Below are positions 35,700 through 45,061 of a stretch of 64,000 nucleotides of DNA, one piece after another. This DNA comes from JAPLDB01 sp038230515. Its GTDB lineage: Bacteria > Bacteroidota > Bacteroidia > AKYH767-A > 2013-40CM-41-45. The stretch spans positions 26,725 through 90,724 of the forward strand of contig JBBRND010000019.1 in assembly GCA_038230515.1 (NCBI GenBank), written 5' to 3'. Positions within the stretch are counted from its first letter, which is position 1, and every line of letters begins with the position of its first letter. Under the pieces are notes generated by a model. That model was not told the DNA's origin. It searched no databases and worked only from the letters and a program-made list of their open reading frames with translations. A program made the translations under genes and the position numbers.

Positions 35700-36458
35700 A
35701 TGATTACAACCATCAACATCAACAACAAAAATTATTCTGTTGATCTTTCAAAACCGATTGACATTTCCATTCCTCTTCGTGCCGGAAAAGAAAATGTAAA
35801 TTGCTTTTACATCCCTGACGTAAAGATGGAGCCCTTCCGCATGGGCAGCTTTGTGGGCAAGGTGAGTGAAGGCGGCTCATGCAACGTGATTAACATTGCT
35901 TTTAATCCACATGGCAACGGAACGCATACGGAATGTGTGGGGCACATCAGCAAAGAATTCTGTTCGCTCAATCAATGTTTGAAAACGTTTTTCTTCACAG
36001 CAAAACTTATCTCGGTTACTCCTGAAAAAATTGGAGATGATTTAGTGATCACTAAATCTCAACTTGAAAACTGTTTTACTCCGAACTCGGAACCCCTCAC
36101 TCCCGACTCTCTTCTCATCCGCACACTCCCTAACACAAAAGAAAAACTTACCAGGCAATATTCAGGCACCAACCCCGCCTATCTTCATTACAGGGCAGCA
36201 AAATGGATTTCCGAAAAAGGAATTGAACACCTGCTGCTTGATCTTCCTTCTGTTGACAAAGAAGATGACGGAGGAAAGCTCTCCGCACATCATGCATTTT
36301 GGAATTACCCGCAGCGAACAAAATTAAATGCGACCATTACAGAACTAGTTTATGTTCCTGATGCAATACCTGATGGAACATATCTTCTCAACCTGATGAT
36401 TGCAAGTTTTGAAAACGATGCAAGCCCGAGCAAGCCGGTGATGTACGCGATCGAATAA
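35700..36458 (+). CDS. Cyclase family (kynurenine formamidase-like) protein
   Basis: A 252-residue hydrolase of the cyclase/KynB-like family. It has the opening DLSKPIDISIPLRAG, GNGTHTECVGHI (near residues 79-90; the H-x-[TD]-x metal site of the family), LLLDLPSVDKEDDGG and HHAFWNYP. The family usually has HxGTHxDxPxH with manganese or zinc; here glutamate replaces the usual aspartate. KynB hydrolyses N-formylkynurenine, but no kynurenine genes are nearby, so the substrate is open. ATG 35700 is chosen because upstream codons lie in the palindromic element. Confidence 0.82.
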   Translation: MITTININNKNYSVDLSKPIDISIPLRAGKENVNCFYIPDVKMEPFRMGSFVGKVSEGGSCNVINIAFNPHGNGTHTECVGHISKEFCSLNQCLKTFFFTAKLISVTPEKIGDDLVITKSQLENCFTPNSEPLTPDSLLIRTLPNTKEKLTRQYSGTNPAYLHYRAAKWISEKGIEHLLLDLPSVDKEDDGGKLSAHHAFWNYPQRTKLNATITELVYVPDAIPDGTYLLNLMIASFENDASPSKPVMYAIE

Positions 36459-36623
36459 AAGTATTTAGAGAATTCAGAGCTTTGAACGGAAGGAAGAATG
36501 TAATCAGAAGGTATTGTCACCGCAAGGCGCAATTCCTGCGCCTCTATTCCCCCACATCATCAACCACTTGCAATTATTGTGAAAAAAATGTTTAACAAAA
36601 TTTCACAGTTATGATTTCTCTGA

Positions 36624-36631
36624 TAAATTTG
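36624..36631 (+). promoter_or_regulatory. Putative -7 box of the respiratory operon
   Basis: TAAATTTG matches TAnnTTTG and lies 95 bases before the actA start, leaving a leader of about 90 nt. The region before it is AT-rich and a -33 element is not clear. Confidence 0.5.
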
Positions 36632-36726
36632 CACCCGTTAAAAAAAAATGACGCTACACTGACGAAGAAGGTAACGTGATTTTTTCTCTCTGAAAAATAA
36701 GATTCGAAAGGTTTAAAAACAGGTTC

Positions 36727-37962
36727 ATGATCAACGCATACTTGCACAAATCCATACGCCTTCTACTTCCCGCTCTCTTTTTTACTCTTTCTTCTTTCAT
36801 GGCTTCTGCACAGGATGGCGAAGCGCTTTTCAAAAACAATTGCAGAACATGTCACTCACCATTCGAAAGAGTTACTGGCCCCGCACTTAAAGGAGTAGAG
36901 AACCGCCACAGTGAAGAATGGCTATTAAAGTGGATTAAGAATGCACCCGGCATGATCAAGTCGGGCGATCCGGAAGCCGTCAAACTTTACAGTGAGAACA
37001 AAGACAGGGGAATGATGCAGATCTTCACAAACCTGAAAGATGATGAGATCAAAGCCATTCTTAAATATATTAAAGAAGTTCAACCTCCTGTTGCTGCTGT
37101 TGCTGCAAAAACAGATGATGAAGGAGGAGAAGAAAAAAGTTCGAACACTTGGTTGTATCTCATTGCTGCTGCCGTACTCCTTTATTTAATAAGCGGTGTA
37201 TTAAGAAGAGTGCAGGAAACTCTGGCGCACACCGTGCGAAAGAATCAAGGTATTCCTGATCCTGCACACATGAGTCGTTGGCAATCGTTTGTACACTGGG
37301 CACGCAACAATAAAAAATTACTGGCAGTCATTCTCATTGCACTTTTTGTCTATGGAAATGTGAAGGCATGGTATGGTTTAATGGGAATAGCAGTTACCCA
37401 GGGATACAAACCTGAACAGCCGATTAAATTTTCTCACAAGTTGCATGCAGGTGATATGAAGATCAGTTGCATTTATTGCCATAGCGGAGCTGAGCGCGGA
37501 AAAACTGCGGGAGTACCTTCTCTTAATGTATGCATGAACTGCCACAAGTTTGTGAAACAGGGACCAACAACAGGAAAAGATGAGATCGCAAAAATTTACA
37601 AGGCATTAGATTACGATCCTGACAAAGGAACTTACGGAACAAATCAGAAACCGATACAGTGGAATCGTGTTCACAACCTTCCTGATCTTGCCTACTTCAA
37701 CCACTCACAACATTTCGTAGTTGGCAAAATAGAATGTCAAACCTGTCACGGTCCTGTTCAAGACAGCATGACGGTAGTGTCACAATATTCTATGTTAACA
37801 ATGGGTTGGTGCATTGATTGTCATCGCAGAACTCCGGTTCAGATGGCAGGCAATAATTATTACAACGATTTTCATAAAACACTTCTTGCAAAATACGGCT
37901 CCGATTCATTACTGACTGTTGAAAGTATTGGCGGAACTGAATGCGCACGTTGTCATTATTAA
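36727..37962 (+). CDS. actA: Alternative complex III subunit A, multiheme cytochrome c
   Basis: A 411-residue periplasmic, membrane-anchored cytochrome. After a signal peptide there is a class I monoheme domain (GEALFKNNCRTCH, with a distal methionine region GMMQIF), a membrane helix (LYLIAAAVLLYLISGV), a second hydrophobic stretch near 195-220, and a cytochrome c7-like part. Six CxxCH motifs are present: CRTCH, CIYCH, CMNCH, CQTCH, CIDCH, CARCH, one more than the five-heme ActA of Rhodothermus. It takes electrons within the quinol:cytochrome c oxidoreductase. First gene of act-cta. Confidence 0.93.
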   Translation: MINAYLHKSIRLLLPALFFTLSSFMASAQDGEALFKNNCRTCHSPFERVTGPALKGVENRHSEEWLLKWIKNAPGMIKSGDPEAVKLYSENKDRGMMQIFTNLKDDEIKAILKYIKEVQPPVAAVAAKTDDEGGEEKSSNTWLYLIAAAVLLYLISGVLRRVQETLAHTVRKNQGIPDPAHMSRWQSFVHWARNNKKLLAVILIALFVYGNVKAWYGLMGIAVTQGYKPEQPIKFSHKLHAGDMKISCIYCHSGAERGKTAGVPSLNVCMNCHKFVKQGPTTGKDEIAKIYKALDYDPDKGTYGTNQKPIQWNRVHNLPDLAYFNHSQHFVVGKIECQTCHGPVQDSMTVVSQYSMLTMGWCIDCHRRTPVQMAGNNYYNDFHKTLLAKYGSDSLLTVESIGGTECARCHY

Positions 37963-38009
37963 AAGTTACACGTTATCCGTTTTTCGAATAACATATAACA
38001 ACAAAAGAA

Positions 38010-41000
38010 ATGAGTAAGACATACTGGAAAGGTGTAGAAGAACTTCAGAACGATGCAAAGTTTGTTCAGTTAAAGAACAACGAATTTGCAGAGCATCTTC
38101 CGTTGGAGGATTCTTCGAATACGCTCAAAGCGGTTCAGGAAAAAGCGGACGATATTACCGTAACTCCCCGTAGGGACTTTTTGAAATTCCTCGGCTTCAG
38201 CGTGGCGGCTGCATCACTTGCAGCTTGCGAAGCACCCGTTCGCAAAACGATTCCTTACTTAATTCGCCCTGAGCAAATAACTCCCGGTGCAAGCAACTGG
38301 TATGCTTCTTCTTATCATGACGGTTACGATTATTGTTCAGTACTTGTAAAAACACGCGAAGGTCGTCCGATAAAAATTGAAGGAAATACTTCTTCATCTG
38401 TTACCAAAGGAGGAGTAAATGCGCGCGTTCAGGCATCCGTACTTTCTCTTTATGATAATGCGCGTTTAAAAAACCCTGTTGCCAGTGGCGCTCCTGTAAG
38501 TTGGGAGAACATTGACAAAGAGATTGCAATGAAACTTCAAACAGTAGTTGCAGCAAACGGAAAAATCAGGATACTTTCTTCTACTGTTATTTCTCCGTCA
38601 ACTCTAAAAGCGATTGAGGAGTTTTCTAAAAAATATCCGAACACAAAGCATGTAGTGTATGATGCAGTTTCCTGTTCAGCGATGAAAGCCGCGAACAAGG
38701 AGAGTTTCGGAGTGGATGAAATTCCGAGTTACAATTTTGACAAAGCAAATGTAATTGCATCATTCGATTGCGATTTTCTTGTGAACTGGATTTCCCCGAT
38801 TGAATATTCCCATCAGTATGCCGAAACACGTAAGCTGAATGGTGATAAGAAATCAATGTCGAAACATTTTCAGTTTGAGTCGGCACTTTCTCTTACAGGA
38901 AGCAATGCTGATCAACGCTTTCATGTGAAGCCAAGCATGCAGGGTGCTGTGATTGCAAATCTTTACAATGCAATCGCATCGAAAGCAAGCGCAACTTCGG
39001 TAAACGCAGGTTCTGTTGGCGATCTTTCAAAAGCGATCTCTACTCTTGCTGATGAACTGTGGGGGAACAAAGGAAAATCACTTGTTGTTTGCGGCATCAA
39101 CAATACTGCAATACAAAATTTAGTAAACGGAATAAATTCTCTTCTCGAAAATTACGGAACCACCATTGATCTTGACAATCACTGTCATCTCCGTCAGGGA
39201 AATGATGCTGATGTTGCATCGTTGATGGATGAGATGAGTAAAGGAGAAGTTGGCGCATTATTGATTTACAATTGCAATCCTGTTTACACTTCACCGATGG
39301 GAAAAATGTTCGGTGATGCAATCAAAAAAGTAACATGCAACGTTTCATTTGCAGACCGTGCTGATGAAACTGCTTCTATGTGTCAATACATCTGCCCAGA
39401 TCATCATCCGCTTGAATCGTGGAATGATGCAGAGCCGAAGCAGGGAAAATATTCGTTGACTCAACCGACAATCTCTCCATTGTTCAGCACTCGTCAGTTT
39501 GCTGAAACACTTTTAGCATGGTCGGGCAACACGACAAACTATCATGAGTACATCGCTCAGCATTGGAGTGCGACTGTGTTGAAAGGAAAATCGTGGAATG
39601 AAATTTTGCAAGAAGGTGTTCTTGAAGGAGAACAACTTGCTTCGAAGAGTTACAAATCATCTGCTAACCTAAATTCTGCTGCTGAAGCCGCCTCTAAAAT
39701 GAGTGCTTCAGGGGTTGAAATGACAATTTATGAAAAGACAGGTTTGGGTTCAGGCATACAGGCAAACAATCCGTGGCTTCAGGAATTGCCTGATCCAGTT
39801 TCTAAAATTACATGGGATAATTATTTGAGTGTTGCTCCAAAAGATGCACGCGATAATAGCTGGAAGCAAGGCAATGTAGTTGAGATAAAAGCAAACGGAG
39901 CATCTGTGAAAGTTCCAATCGTTATTCAACCCGGACAAATGCCGGGCACTTGCTCACTTGCTCTTGGTTATGGAAGAACTGCAGCGGGAAAAGTTGCCGA
40001 TGGAGTAGGAGTGAACGCATATCCTTTTATCTCTTTGGTTGATGGGCAGATGATGTATGCTGCCGGAGTCCAGATCAATAAAACCGTTGACGAAGATCAT
40101 AAACTTGCTTCTACACAAACGCATCATACTATGATGGGTCGTGCGATTGTGAAGGAAACTACACTTGAAGAATTCATAAAAAAGCCGAACGCAGGAAACG
40201 AAAAGGAATTATTTTCTGTAAAGGTAGGTAAGGATGAAAAGAAGAAGACAGCAGAGGAATTAAATCTCTGGAATAATTTTGAATCGGGAGATCATCATTT
40301 CGGAATGAGCATCGATCTTAACTCATGCATCGGTTGCGGTGCTTGTGTGGTTGCATGTACTGCCGAAAATAATGTTCCTGTAGTTGGTAAGGATGAAGTA
40401 TCGCGCAGCCGCGAGATGCACTGGATTCGCATTGACAGGTATTTTTCTTCTGATGCCGATCCGAAAGAAGGAGAGAGTGGAGACATCAAGGCAATGGAAA
40501 ATCCTTCCGACAATCCGAAAGTAGTTTTTCAACCTGTGATGTGTCAGCATTGTGCACACGCACCGTGCGAAACTGTTTGTCCTGTTATTGCAACGAGTCA
40601 TAGTTCTGAAGGAATGAACCAGATGATCTACAACCGTTGTGTGGGTACCCGTTATTGTGCAAACAACTGTCCGTACAAAGTAAGACGCTTCAACTGGTTC
40701 CGATACACTGACAATCCGAAGTTCGATTTCAATATGAACAACGATCTCGGAAAGATGGTGCTCAATCCTGATGTGGTTGTTCGTGCGCGTGGGGTAATGG
40801 AAAAATGTTCGCTTTGCGTTCAGCGTTTGCAGGAAGGAAAATTGATTGCGAAGAAACAAGGAAGAAAAGTAAAAGACGGAGAAATCAATACGGCTTGTGC
40901 GCAGTCATGCCCGACACAAGCGATTACTTTCGGGGACTACAAAGACAAAGACAGTATGCTGAATAAAGTATGGCAGCCAGAAGGCAGAAGTTACCACCTG

Positions 41001-41060
41001 CTTGAAGAGTTGGATGTTCAGCCAAATGTTTTCTATCAAACTAAGGTACGGAACGTATAG
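38010..41060 (+). CDS. actB: Alternative complex III subunit B (molybdopterin-like + Fe-S)
   Basis: A 1016-residue fusion. Near residue 55 there is a Tat-like signal (RRDFLKFLGFSVAAASLAAC) ending in a lipobox. The middle is a molybdopterin-oxidoreductase-like domain without evident cofactor cysteine, as in other ActB proteins. The C-terminal domain has four iron-sulfur sites: CIGCGACVVAC, CQHCAHAPCETVC, CVGTRYCANNCP and CSLCVQ with ACAQSCP. It passes electrons between the membrane subunits and ActA on the periplasmic side. It follows actA by 47 bases. Confidence 0.94.
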   Translation: MSKTYWKGVEELQNDAKFVQLKNNEFAEHLPLEDSSNTLKAVQEKADDITVTPRRDFLKFLGFSVAAASLAACEAPVRKTIPYLIRPEQITPGASNWYASSYHDGYDYCSVLVKTREGRPIKIEGNTSSSVTKGGVNARVQASVLSLYDNARLKNPVASGAPVSWENIDKEIAMKLQTVVAANGKIRILSSTVISPSTLKAIEEFSKKYPNTKHVVYDAVSCSAMKAANKESFGVDEIPSYNFDKANVIASFDCDFLVNWISPIEYSHQYAETRKLNGDKKSMSKHFQFESALSLTGSNADQRFHVKPSMQGAVIANLYNAIASKASATSVNAGSVGDLSKAISTLADELWGNKGKSLVVCGINNTAIQNLVNGINSLLENYGTTIDLDNHCHLRQGNDADVASLMDEMSKGEVGALLIYNCNPVYTSPMGKMFGDAIKKVTCNVSFADRADETASMCQYICPDHHPLESWNDAEPKQGKYSLTQPTISPLFSTRQFAETLLAWSGNTTNYHEYIAQHWSATVLKGKSWNEILQEGVLEGEQLASKSYKSSANLNSAAEAASKMSASGVEMTIYEKTGLGSGIQANNPWLQELPDPVSKITWDNYLSVAPKDARDNSWKQGNVVEIKANGASVKVPIVIQPGQMPGTCSLALGYGRTAAGKVADGVGVNAYPFISLVDGQMMYAAGVQINKTVDEDHKLASTQTHHTMMGRAIVKETTLEEFIKKPNAGNEKELFSVKVGKDEKKKTAEELNLWNNFESGDHHFGMSIDLNSCIGCGACVVACTAENNVPVVGKDEVSRSREMHWIRIDRYFSSDADPKEGESGDIKAMENPSDNPKVVFQPVMCQHCAHAPCETVCPVIATSHSSEGMNQMIYNRCVGTRYCANNCPYKVRRFNWFRYTDNPKFDFNMNNDLGKMVLNPDVVVRARGVMEKCSLCVQRLQEGKLIAKKQGRKVKDGEINTACAQSCPTQAITFGDYKDKDSMLNKVWQPEGRSYHLLEELDVQPNVFYQTKVRNV

Positions 41061-41100
41061 GAGTAAAGAAGATTACGATCAGTAAAAAAAGATAAAAGAA

Positions 41101-42507
41101 ATGTCAGCAGCAGTAAACGCGCAATACGAAGCAGTAGTACGTGATCCGTTGATACTCGGTAAAAAGAGTTATCACCAGATGACGGAAGACATCTGCCGTC
41201 CTGTAGAGGGAAAGGCAAATAAATATTGGTGGATGGCATTCACCGTTTCTGCAACCACGATGACGTGGGGAATTCTTTGTCTTTGTTACACGATCGGAAA
41301 CGGAATCGGTTCATGGGGCTTGAACAAAACAATCGGTTGGGCATGGGACATTACTAATTTCGTTTGGTGGATTGGTATCGGTCACGCAGGTACGTTGATC
41401 TCTGCAATCTTATTATTATTCCGCCAGCGTTGGAGAATGTCTATCAACCGTTCGGCAGAAGCGATGACGATTTTCGCGGTAATCTGCGCAGGGTTATTTC
41501 CATTGTTTCACACAGGTCGTCCGTGGTTGGATTACTGGATGCTTCCGCTGCCAAATCAATTTGGATCTCTCTGGGTTAACTTCAACTCACCGCTTCTCTG
41601 GGATGTATTTGCAATCTCAACGTACTTTTCCGTATCACTCGTGTTCTGGTATCTTGGTTTGATTCCCGATCTCGCAACCATTCGTGATCGTGCAATCACA
41701 CCGACAAGAAAATTTATTTACGGATTACTTTCTTTCGGATGGAAAGGAACTGCACGCGACTGGTTGCGCTTCGAAGAAGTAGCACTTGTACTTGCTGGTC
41801 TTTCAACACCGCTCGTACTCTCGGTACACACCATCGTATCATTCGACTTCGCAACATCCATCGTTCCCGGTTGGCACACTACTATCTTCCCGCCATACTT
41901 CGTTGCAGGAGCTATCTTCTCAGGTTTCGCCATGGTGCTTACATTGATGTTGGTTGCACGAAAAGTTTTAGGGCTTGAAGAATACATCACCACTCAGCAC
42001 GTAGAGTTAATGAACAAGATTATTATCCTCACGGGTTCAATAGTTGGTGTTGCTTACATCACCGAGTTTTTCATGGCTTGGTATTCGGGCGTACAATATG
42101 AAGCGTATGCATTTCAGAATCGAGCATTCGGTCCTTACTGGTGGGCTTATTGGAGCATGATGACTTGCAACGTTGTTACTCCGCAGCTTTTCTGGTTCAA
42201 GAAAATCCGTACAAGCATGATGGCGACATTTGTAATTTCCATCTTCGTGAATATCGGAATGTGGTTTGAACGTTTCGTAATTATTGCAGTGTCGTTGAGC
42301 AGAGATTATCTTCCTTCAAGTTGGACAATGTATTCCCCCACATTTATTGAAGTAGGAATATTTGTTGGAACGATTGGATTGTTCTTTACATGCTTCCTTG
42401 TTTTTGCTAGAGTGTTTCCAGTGATTGCGTTGGCAGAATTAAAAACGGTAATGAAGAAGACAAGTAATCAGTACAAGAAAGTAGGAATTTTAAAAAAAGA
42501 AAATTAA
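41101..42507 (+). CDS. actC: Alternative complex III subunit C (NrfD-like quinol-site subunit)
   Basis: A 468-residue polytopic membrane protein of the NrfD/PsrC family with about ten helices. The characteristic start DPLILGKKSYHQMTEDICRP and the segment WWIGIGHAGTLISAILLLF are family features. It contributes the quinol-oxidation site and possibly proton translocation. It lies 40 bases after actB and before actD. Confidence 0.94.
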   Translation: MSAAVNAQYEAVVRDPLILGKKSYHQMTEDICRPVEGKANKYWWMAFTVSATTMTWGILCLCYTIGNGIGSWGLNKTIGWAWDITNFVWWIGIGHAGTLISAILLLFRQRWRMSINRSAEAMTIFAVICAGLFPLFHTGRPWLDYWMLPLPNQFGSLWVNFNSPLLWDVFAISTYFSVSLVFWYLGLIPDLATIRDRAITPTRKFIYGLLSFGWKGTARDWLRFEEVALVLAGLSTPLVLSVHTIVSFDFATSIVPGWHTTIFPPYFVAGAIFSGFAMVLTLMLVARKVLGLEEYITTQHVELMNKIIILTGSIVGVAYITEFFMAWYSGVQYEAYAFQNRAFGPYWWAYWSMMTCNVVTPQLFWFKKIRTSMMATFVISIFVNIGMWFERFVIIAVSLSRDYLPSSWTMYSPTFIEVGIFVGTIGLFFTCFLVFARVFPVIALAELKTVMKKTSNQYKKVGILKKEN

Positions 42508-42595
42508 AAAAAAATAATAATTGGAGTGATGGAGTAACGGAATGTTAGAACAAAAATCCTGCATTGGAACTTCAAACCTCAAACCTCAAACCCAA

Positions 42596-43129
42596 ATGTC
42601 AAGAGTTATCTACGGAATATACGATGATGAAACGGATCTGATGTCAGGCATTGAAAACCTGTTGTCAAAAGGAGTGAAGTGCGTAGATGCTCAAACGCCT
42701 TTCCCGGTTCACGGCATTGAAAAATTATTGAACGTGCCGCGCACACGGATTTCAATTGCTTCATTTATGTATGGCGCCACAGGGACTACACTTGCATTGC
42801 TGATGACCTGGTACATGATGGTTCACGACTGGCATATCAACATTGGAGGCAAGCCGAACTTCATGTTTTATATGAACCTTCCTGCATTTATTCCGGTAAC
42901 ATTTGAAAGCACAGTTTTCTGCGCAGCACATGGAATGGCAATTACATTCCTCTTGAGAAGCAAATTACTTCCGGGCGTTACAGCTCCGATTCCGCACCCA
43001 CGTTTGACAGACGATAAATTTGTTCTCCATGTAAGTGTGAAAGATGAAAGCAAGTTAGATGAGGCAGTGGGTTTTATAAAGTCATCCGGTGCTTCTGAAG
43101 TGTTGATGAAATCATTACAATTCGCGTAA
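42596..43129 (+). CDS. actD: Alternative complex III subunit D (DUF3341)
   Basis: A 177-residue membrane protein with two helices (MYGATGTTLALLMTWYMM; FIPVTFESTVFCAAHGMA) and the DUF3341 signature DDETDLMSGIENLLSKGVKC at the N-terminus. The start is ATG 42596; the frame continues to 42542 but that leader is a run of TCAAACC repeats rather than protein. The stop codon overlaps the actE start (TAATG), so translation is coupled. Confidence 0.92.
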   Translation: MSRVIYGIYDDETDLMSGIENLLSKGVKCVDAQTPFPVHGIEKLLNVPRTRISIASFMYGATGTTLALLMTWYMMVHDWHINIGGKPNFMFYMNLPAFIPVTFESTVFCAAHGMAITFLLRSKLLPGVTAPIPHPRLTDDKFVLHVSVKDESKLDEAVGFIKSSGASEVLMKSLQFA

Positions 43130-43764
43130 TGCTGATGAGAAAAATATTCAAATATATTTTGCCTGTTGCAGCAGTAATTGCTCTTGCATCATGCAATGAC
43201 GATCCGAAGAGTCCGGGTTATGAATACATGCCTGACATGTATCGCTCACCTGACTACGAAACGAATTCTGCAAATCCGAATTTCAAGGACAGCATGACTG
43301 AGCAACCTCCAGTTGCAGGAACTATTGCACGTGGCAATGATATTTACACTGCAATGGATCGCATGCCTTATCCTTATGAGAACTCGAATGAAGGATATGA
43401 AGCAGCAGGAAAAGAATTACACAATCCCCTTGAGCATAACGATGCAAATATGGCTGAAGGGAAACGGTTGTATTATAATTATTGTACGCATTGTCACGGA
43501 GCAAGCGGACAGGGAGATGGATTGGTAGTTCAGCATAACGGACCGAAACCGCCTGCTTACGACAGCGATGCATTGAAAGATTTACCTGAAGGAAAAATGT
43601 TTCATACTACGCAATACGGAAAAAACATGATGGGTTCTCACGCTTCGCAGCTAACTGCTTCGCAGCGTTGGAAAATAATTATGTATGTGCAGACGTTGCA
43701 GAAACCGGCAGCAACAATGGCATCTTCTGATTCCACCAAAGCAACACCGGCAAAAAAAGGATAA
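43129..43764 (+). CDS. actE: Alternative complex III subunit E, monoheme cytochrome c
   Basis: A 211-residue lipoprotein cytochrome. Signal MRKIFKYILPVAAVIALASC ends in a lipobox cysteine. The single heme motif is CTHCH near residue 122, with GMFHTTQYGKNMMGSH-type sequence (actual KMFHTTQYGKNMMGSH) offering the distal methionine. It is the exit carrier of the complex toward oxidase. ATG 43129 shares its A with the actD stop; a second ATG at 43135 is also possible. Confidence 0.92.
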   Translation: MLMRKIFKYILPVAAVIALASCNDDPKSPGYEYMPDMYRSPDYETNSANPNFKDSMTEQPPVAGTIARGNDIYTAMDRMPYPYENSNEGYEAAGKELHNPLEHNDANMAEGKRLYYNYCTHCHGASGQGDGLVVQHNGPKPPAYDSDALKDLPEGKMFHTTQYGKNMMGSHASQLTASQRWKIIMYVQTLQKPAATMASSDSTKATPAKKG

Positions 43765-43789
43765 TTAAAAACGAAAGAAAATTTTCACG

Positions 43790-44983
43790 ATGGAGCATAC
43801 AATTTCTGATCGTAAATACGAACTCACAAAAAACAACAAGATCATTTCGCTTGTGATGATGGCAATCGGAGTGGTAGCTGTGATCGTGGGTTTCATGACT
43901 GATTCTACGCGAGCATGGGCGGTGCTTTTGCAAAACGATTTTTATTTTACAGCAATTGCATTGTGCGGAACGTTCTTTATTGCATTCAACTATGCTGCGC
44001 AGGCTGGCTGGGCTGTGGCTATTAAACGAGTGCCTGAAGCAATTACAGGTTTCTTAAAGTATGGAATGGCAGGATTGATTTTGATTTTCATTTTCGGACA
44101 TCATGATTTGTATCACTGGACGCATCCTGAACTTTATGATAAAGCAAGTCCTGAGTATGATCACATTCTTGCAGGCAAAAGCGGCTTCCTGAATATGCCG
44201 TTTTACATTATCCGCATTGTTGCGTATGCAATCATCTGGATAGGTTTCTCGATGGCATTCCGCAAACATTCCATGATGGAAGATACGGACGGGAATGTTG
44301 AACACTATAAAAAATGTGTGACGCTCGGGGCTGTGTTCTTGGTATTGTTTGCCGTTACTTCTTCAACTTCTGCATGGGATATCCTCATGTCAATTGATTC
44401 GCATTGGTTCTCTACTCTCTTTGGCTGGTACACATTTGCAGGATTATTCGTGAGCGGACTTGCGATGATAGCAATGTTCGTATTATATCTGAAAGGACGT
44501 GGATACATGGATCACGTAAACGAAAACCACTTGCACGATCTTGGCAAATTCATGTTTGCATTCTCTATCTTCTGGACATACTTATGGTTCTCTCAATTTA
44601 TGTTGATCTGGTATGCGAATCTTCCTGAAGAAGTTGTTTATTTCCAGACACGTTGGCTGCATTACCGAACAATGTGGATCGGAAATTTTTTCATCAATTT
44701 CATTGCACCGTTTCTTGTGTTGATGACCCGTGATGCAAAACGTCAGCGCGCAATTCTGCTGACAGGTGGAACAATCATTCTGTTCGGTCACTGGATTGAT
44801 GTGTACCTGATGGTGATGCCTGGAACAGTTGGAACGGGATGGCATCTTGGTTTTATTGAATTCGGAACGATGATAGGATTCCTCGGTTTATTTATTTGGT
44901 CAACGTTGAGCGAGCTTGCAAAAGCAGCAGTGGTGCCACAAAATCATCCGATGCTTCAGGAAAGTTTGCATCATCATATTTAA
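43790..44983 (+). CDS. actF: Alternative complex III subunit F
   Basis: A 397-residue membrane protein with about ten helices, related to ActC and NrfD but more divergent. Recognisable segments are FTAIALCGTFFIAFNYAAQA, STSAWDILMSIDSHWFSTLF, and FWTYLWFSQFMLIWYANLPE. In solved complexes ActF pairs with ActC in the membrane. It ends in a His-rich tail (LQESLHHHI). It follows actE by 25 bases; a 78-base gap then leads to the oxidase genes. Confidence 0.93.
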   Translation: MEHTISDRKYELTKNNKIISLVMMAIGVVAVIVGFMTDSTRAWAVLLQNDFYFTAIALCGTFFIAFNYAAQAGWAVAIKRVPEAITGFLKYGMAGLILIFIFGHHDLYHWTHPELYDKASPEYDHILAGKSGFLNMPFYIIRIVAYAIIWIGFSMAFRKHSMMEDTDGNVEHYKKCVTLGAVFLVLFAVTSSTSAWDILMSIDSHWFSTLFGWYTFAGLFVSGLAMIAMFVLYLKGRGYMDHVNENHLHDLGKFMFAFSIFWTYLWFSQFMLIWYANLPEEVVYFQTRWLHYRTMWIGNFFINFIAPFLVLMTRDAKRQRAILLTGGTIILFGHWIDVYLMVMPGTVGTGWHLGFIEFGTMIGFLGLFIWSTLSELAKAAVVPQNHPMLQESLHHHI

Positions 44984-45061
44984 TTGAGATCTTAAATTTA
45001 GTCAGACAAAAGTTATCAGTTCAGTGTCTATTAACTAATAACGATTAACGAATAACTTCAA

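Noticed and set aside
40323..40859. 178-codon minus-strand frame inside actB
   Set aside because: It is the shadow of the iron-sulfur domain of ActB, whose cysteine motifs are unmistakable.
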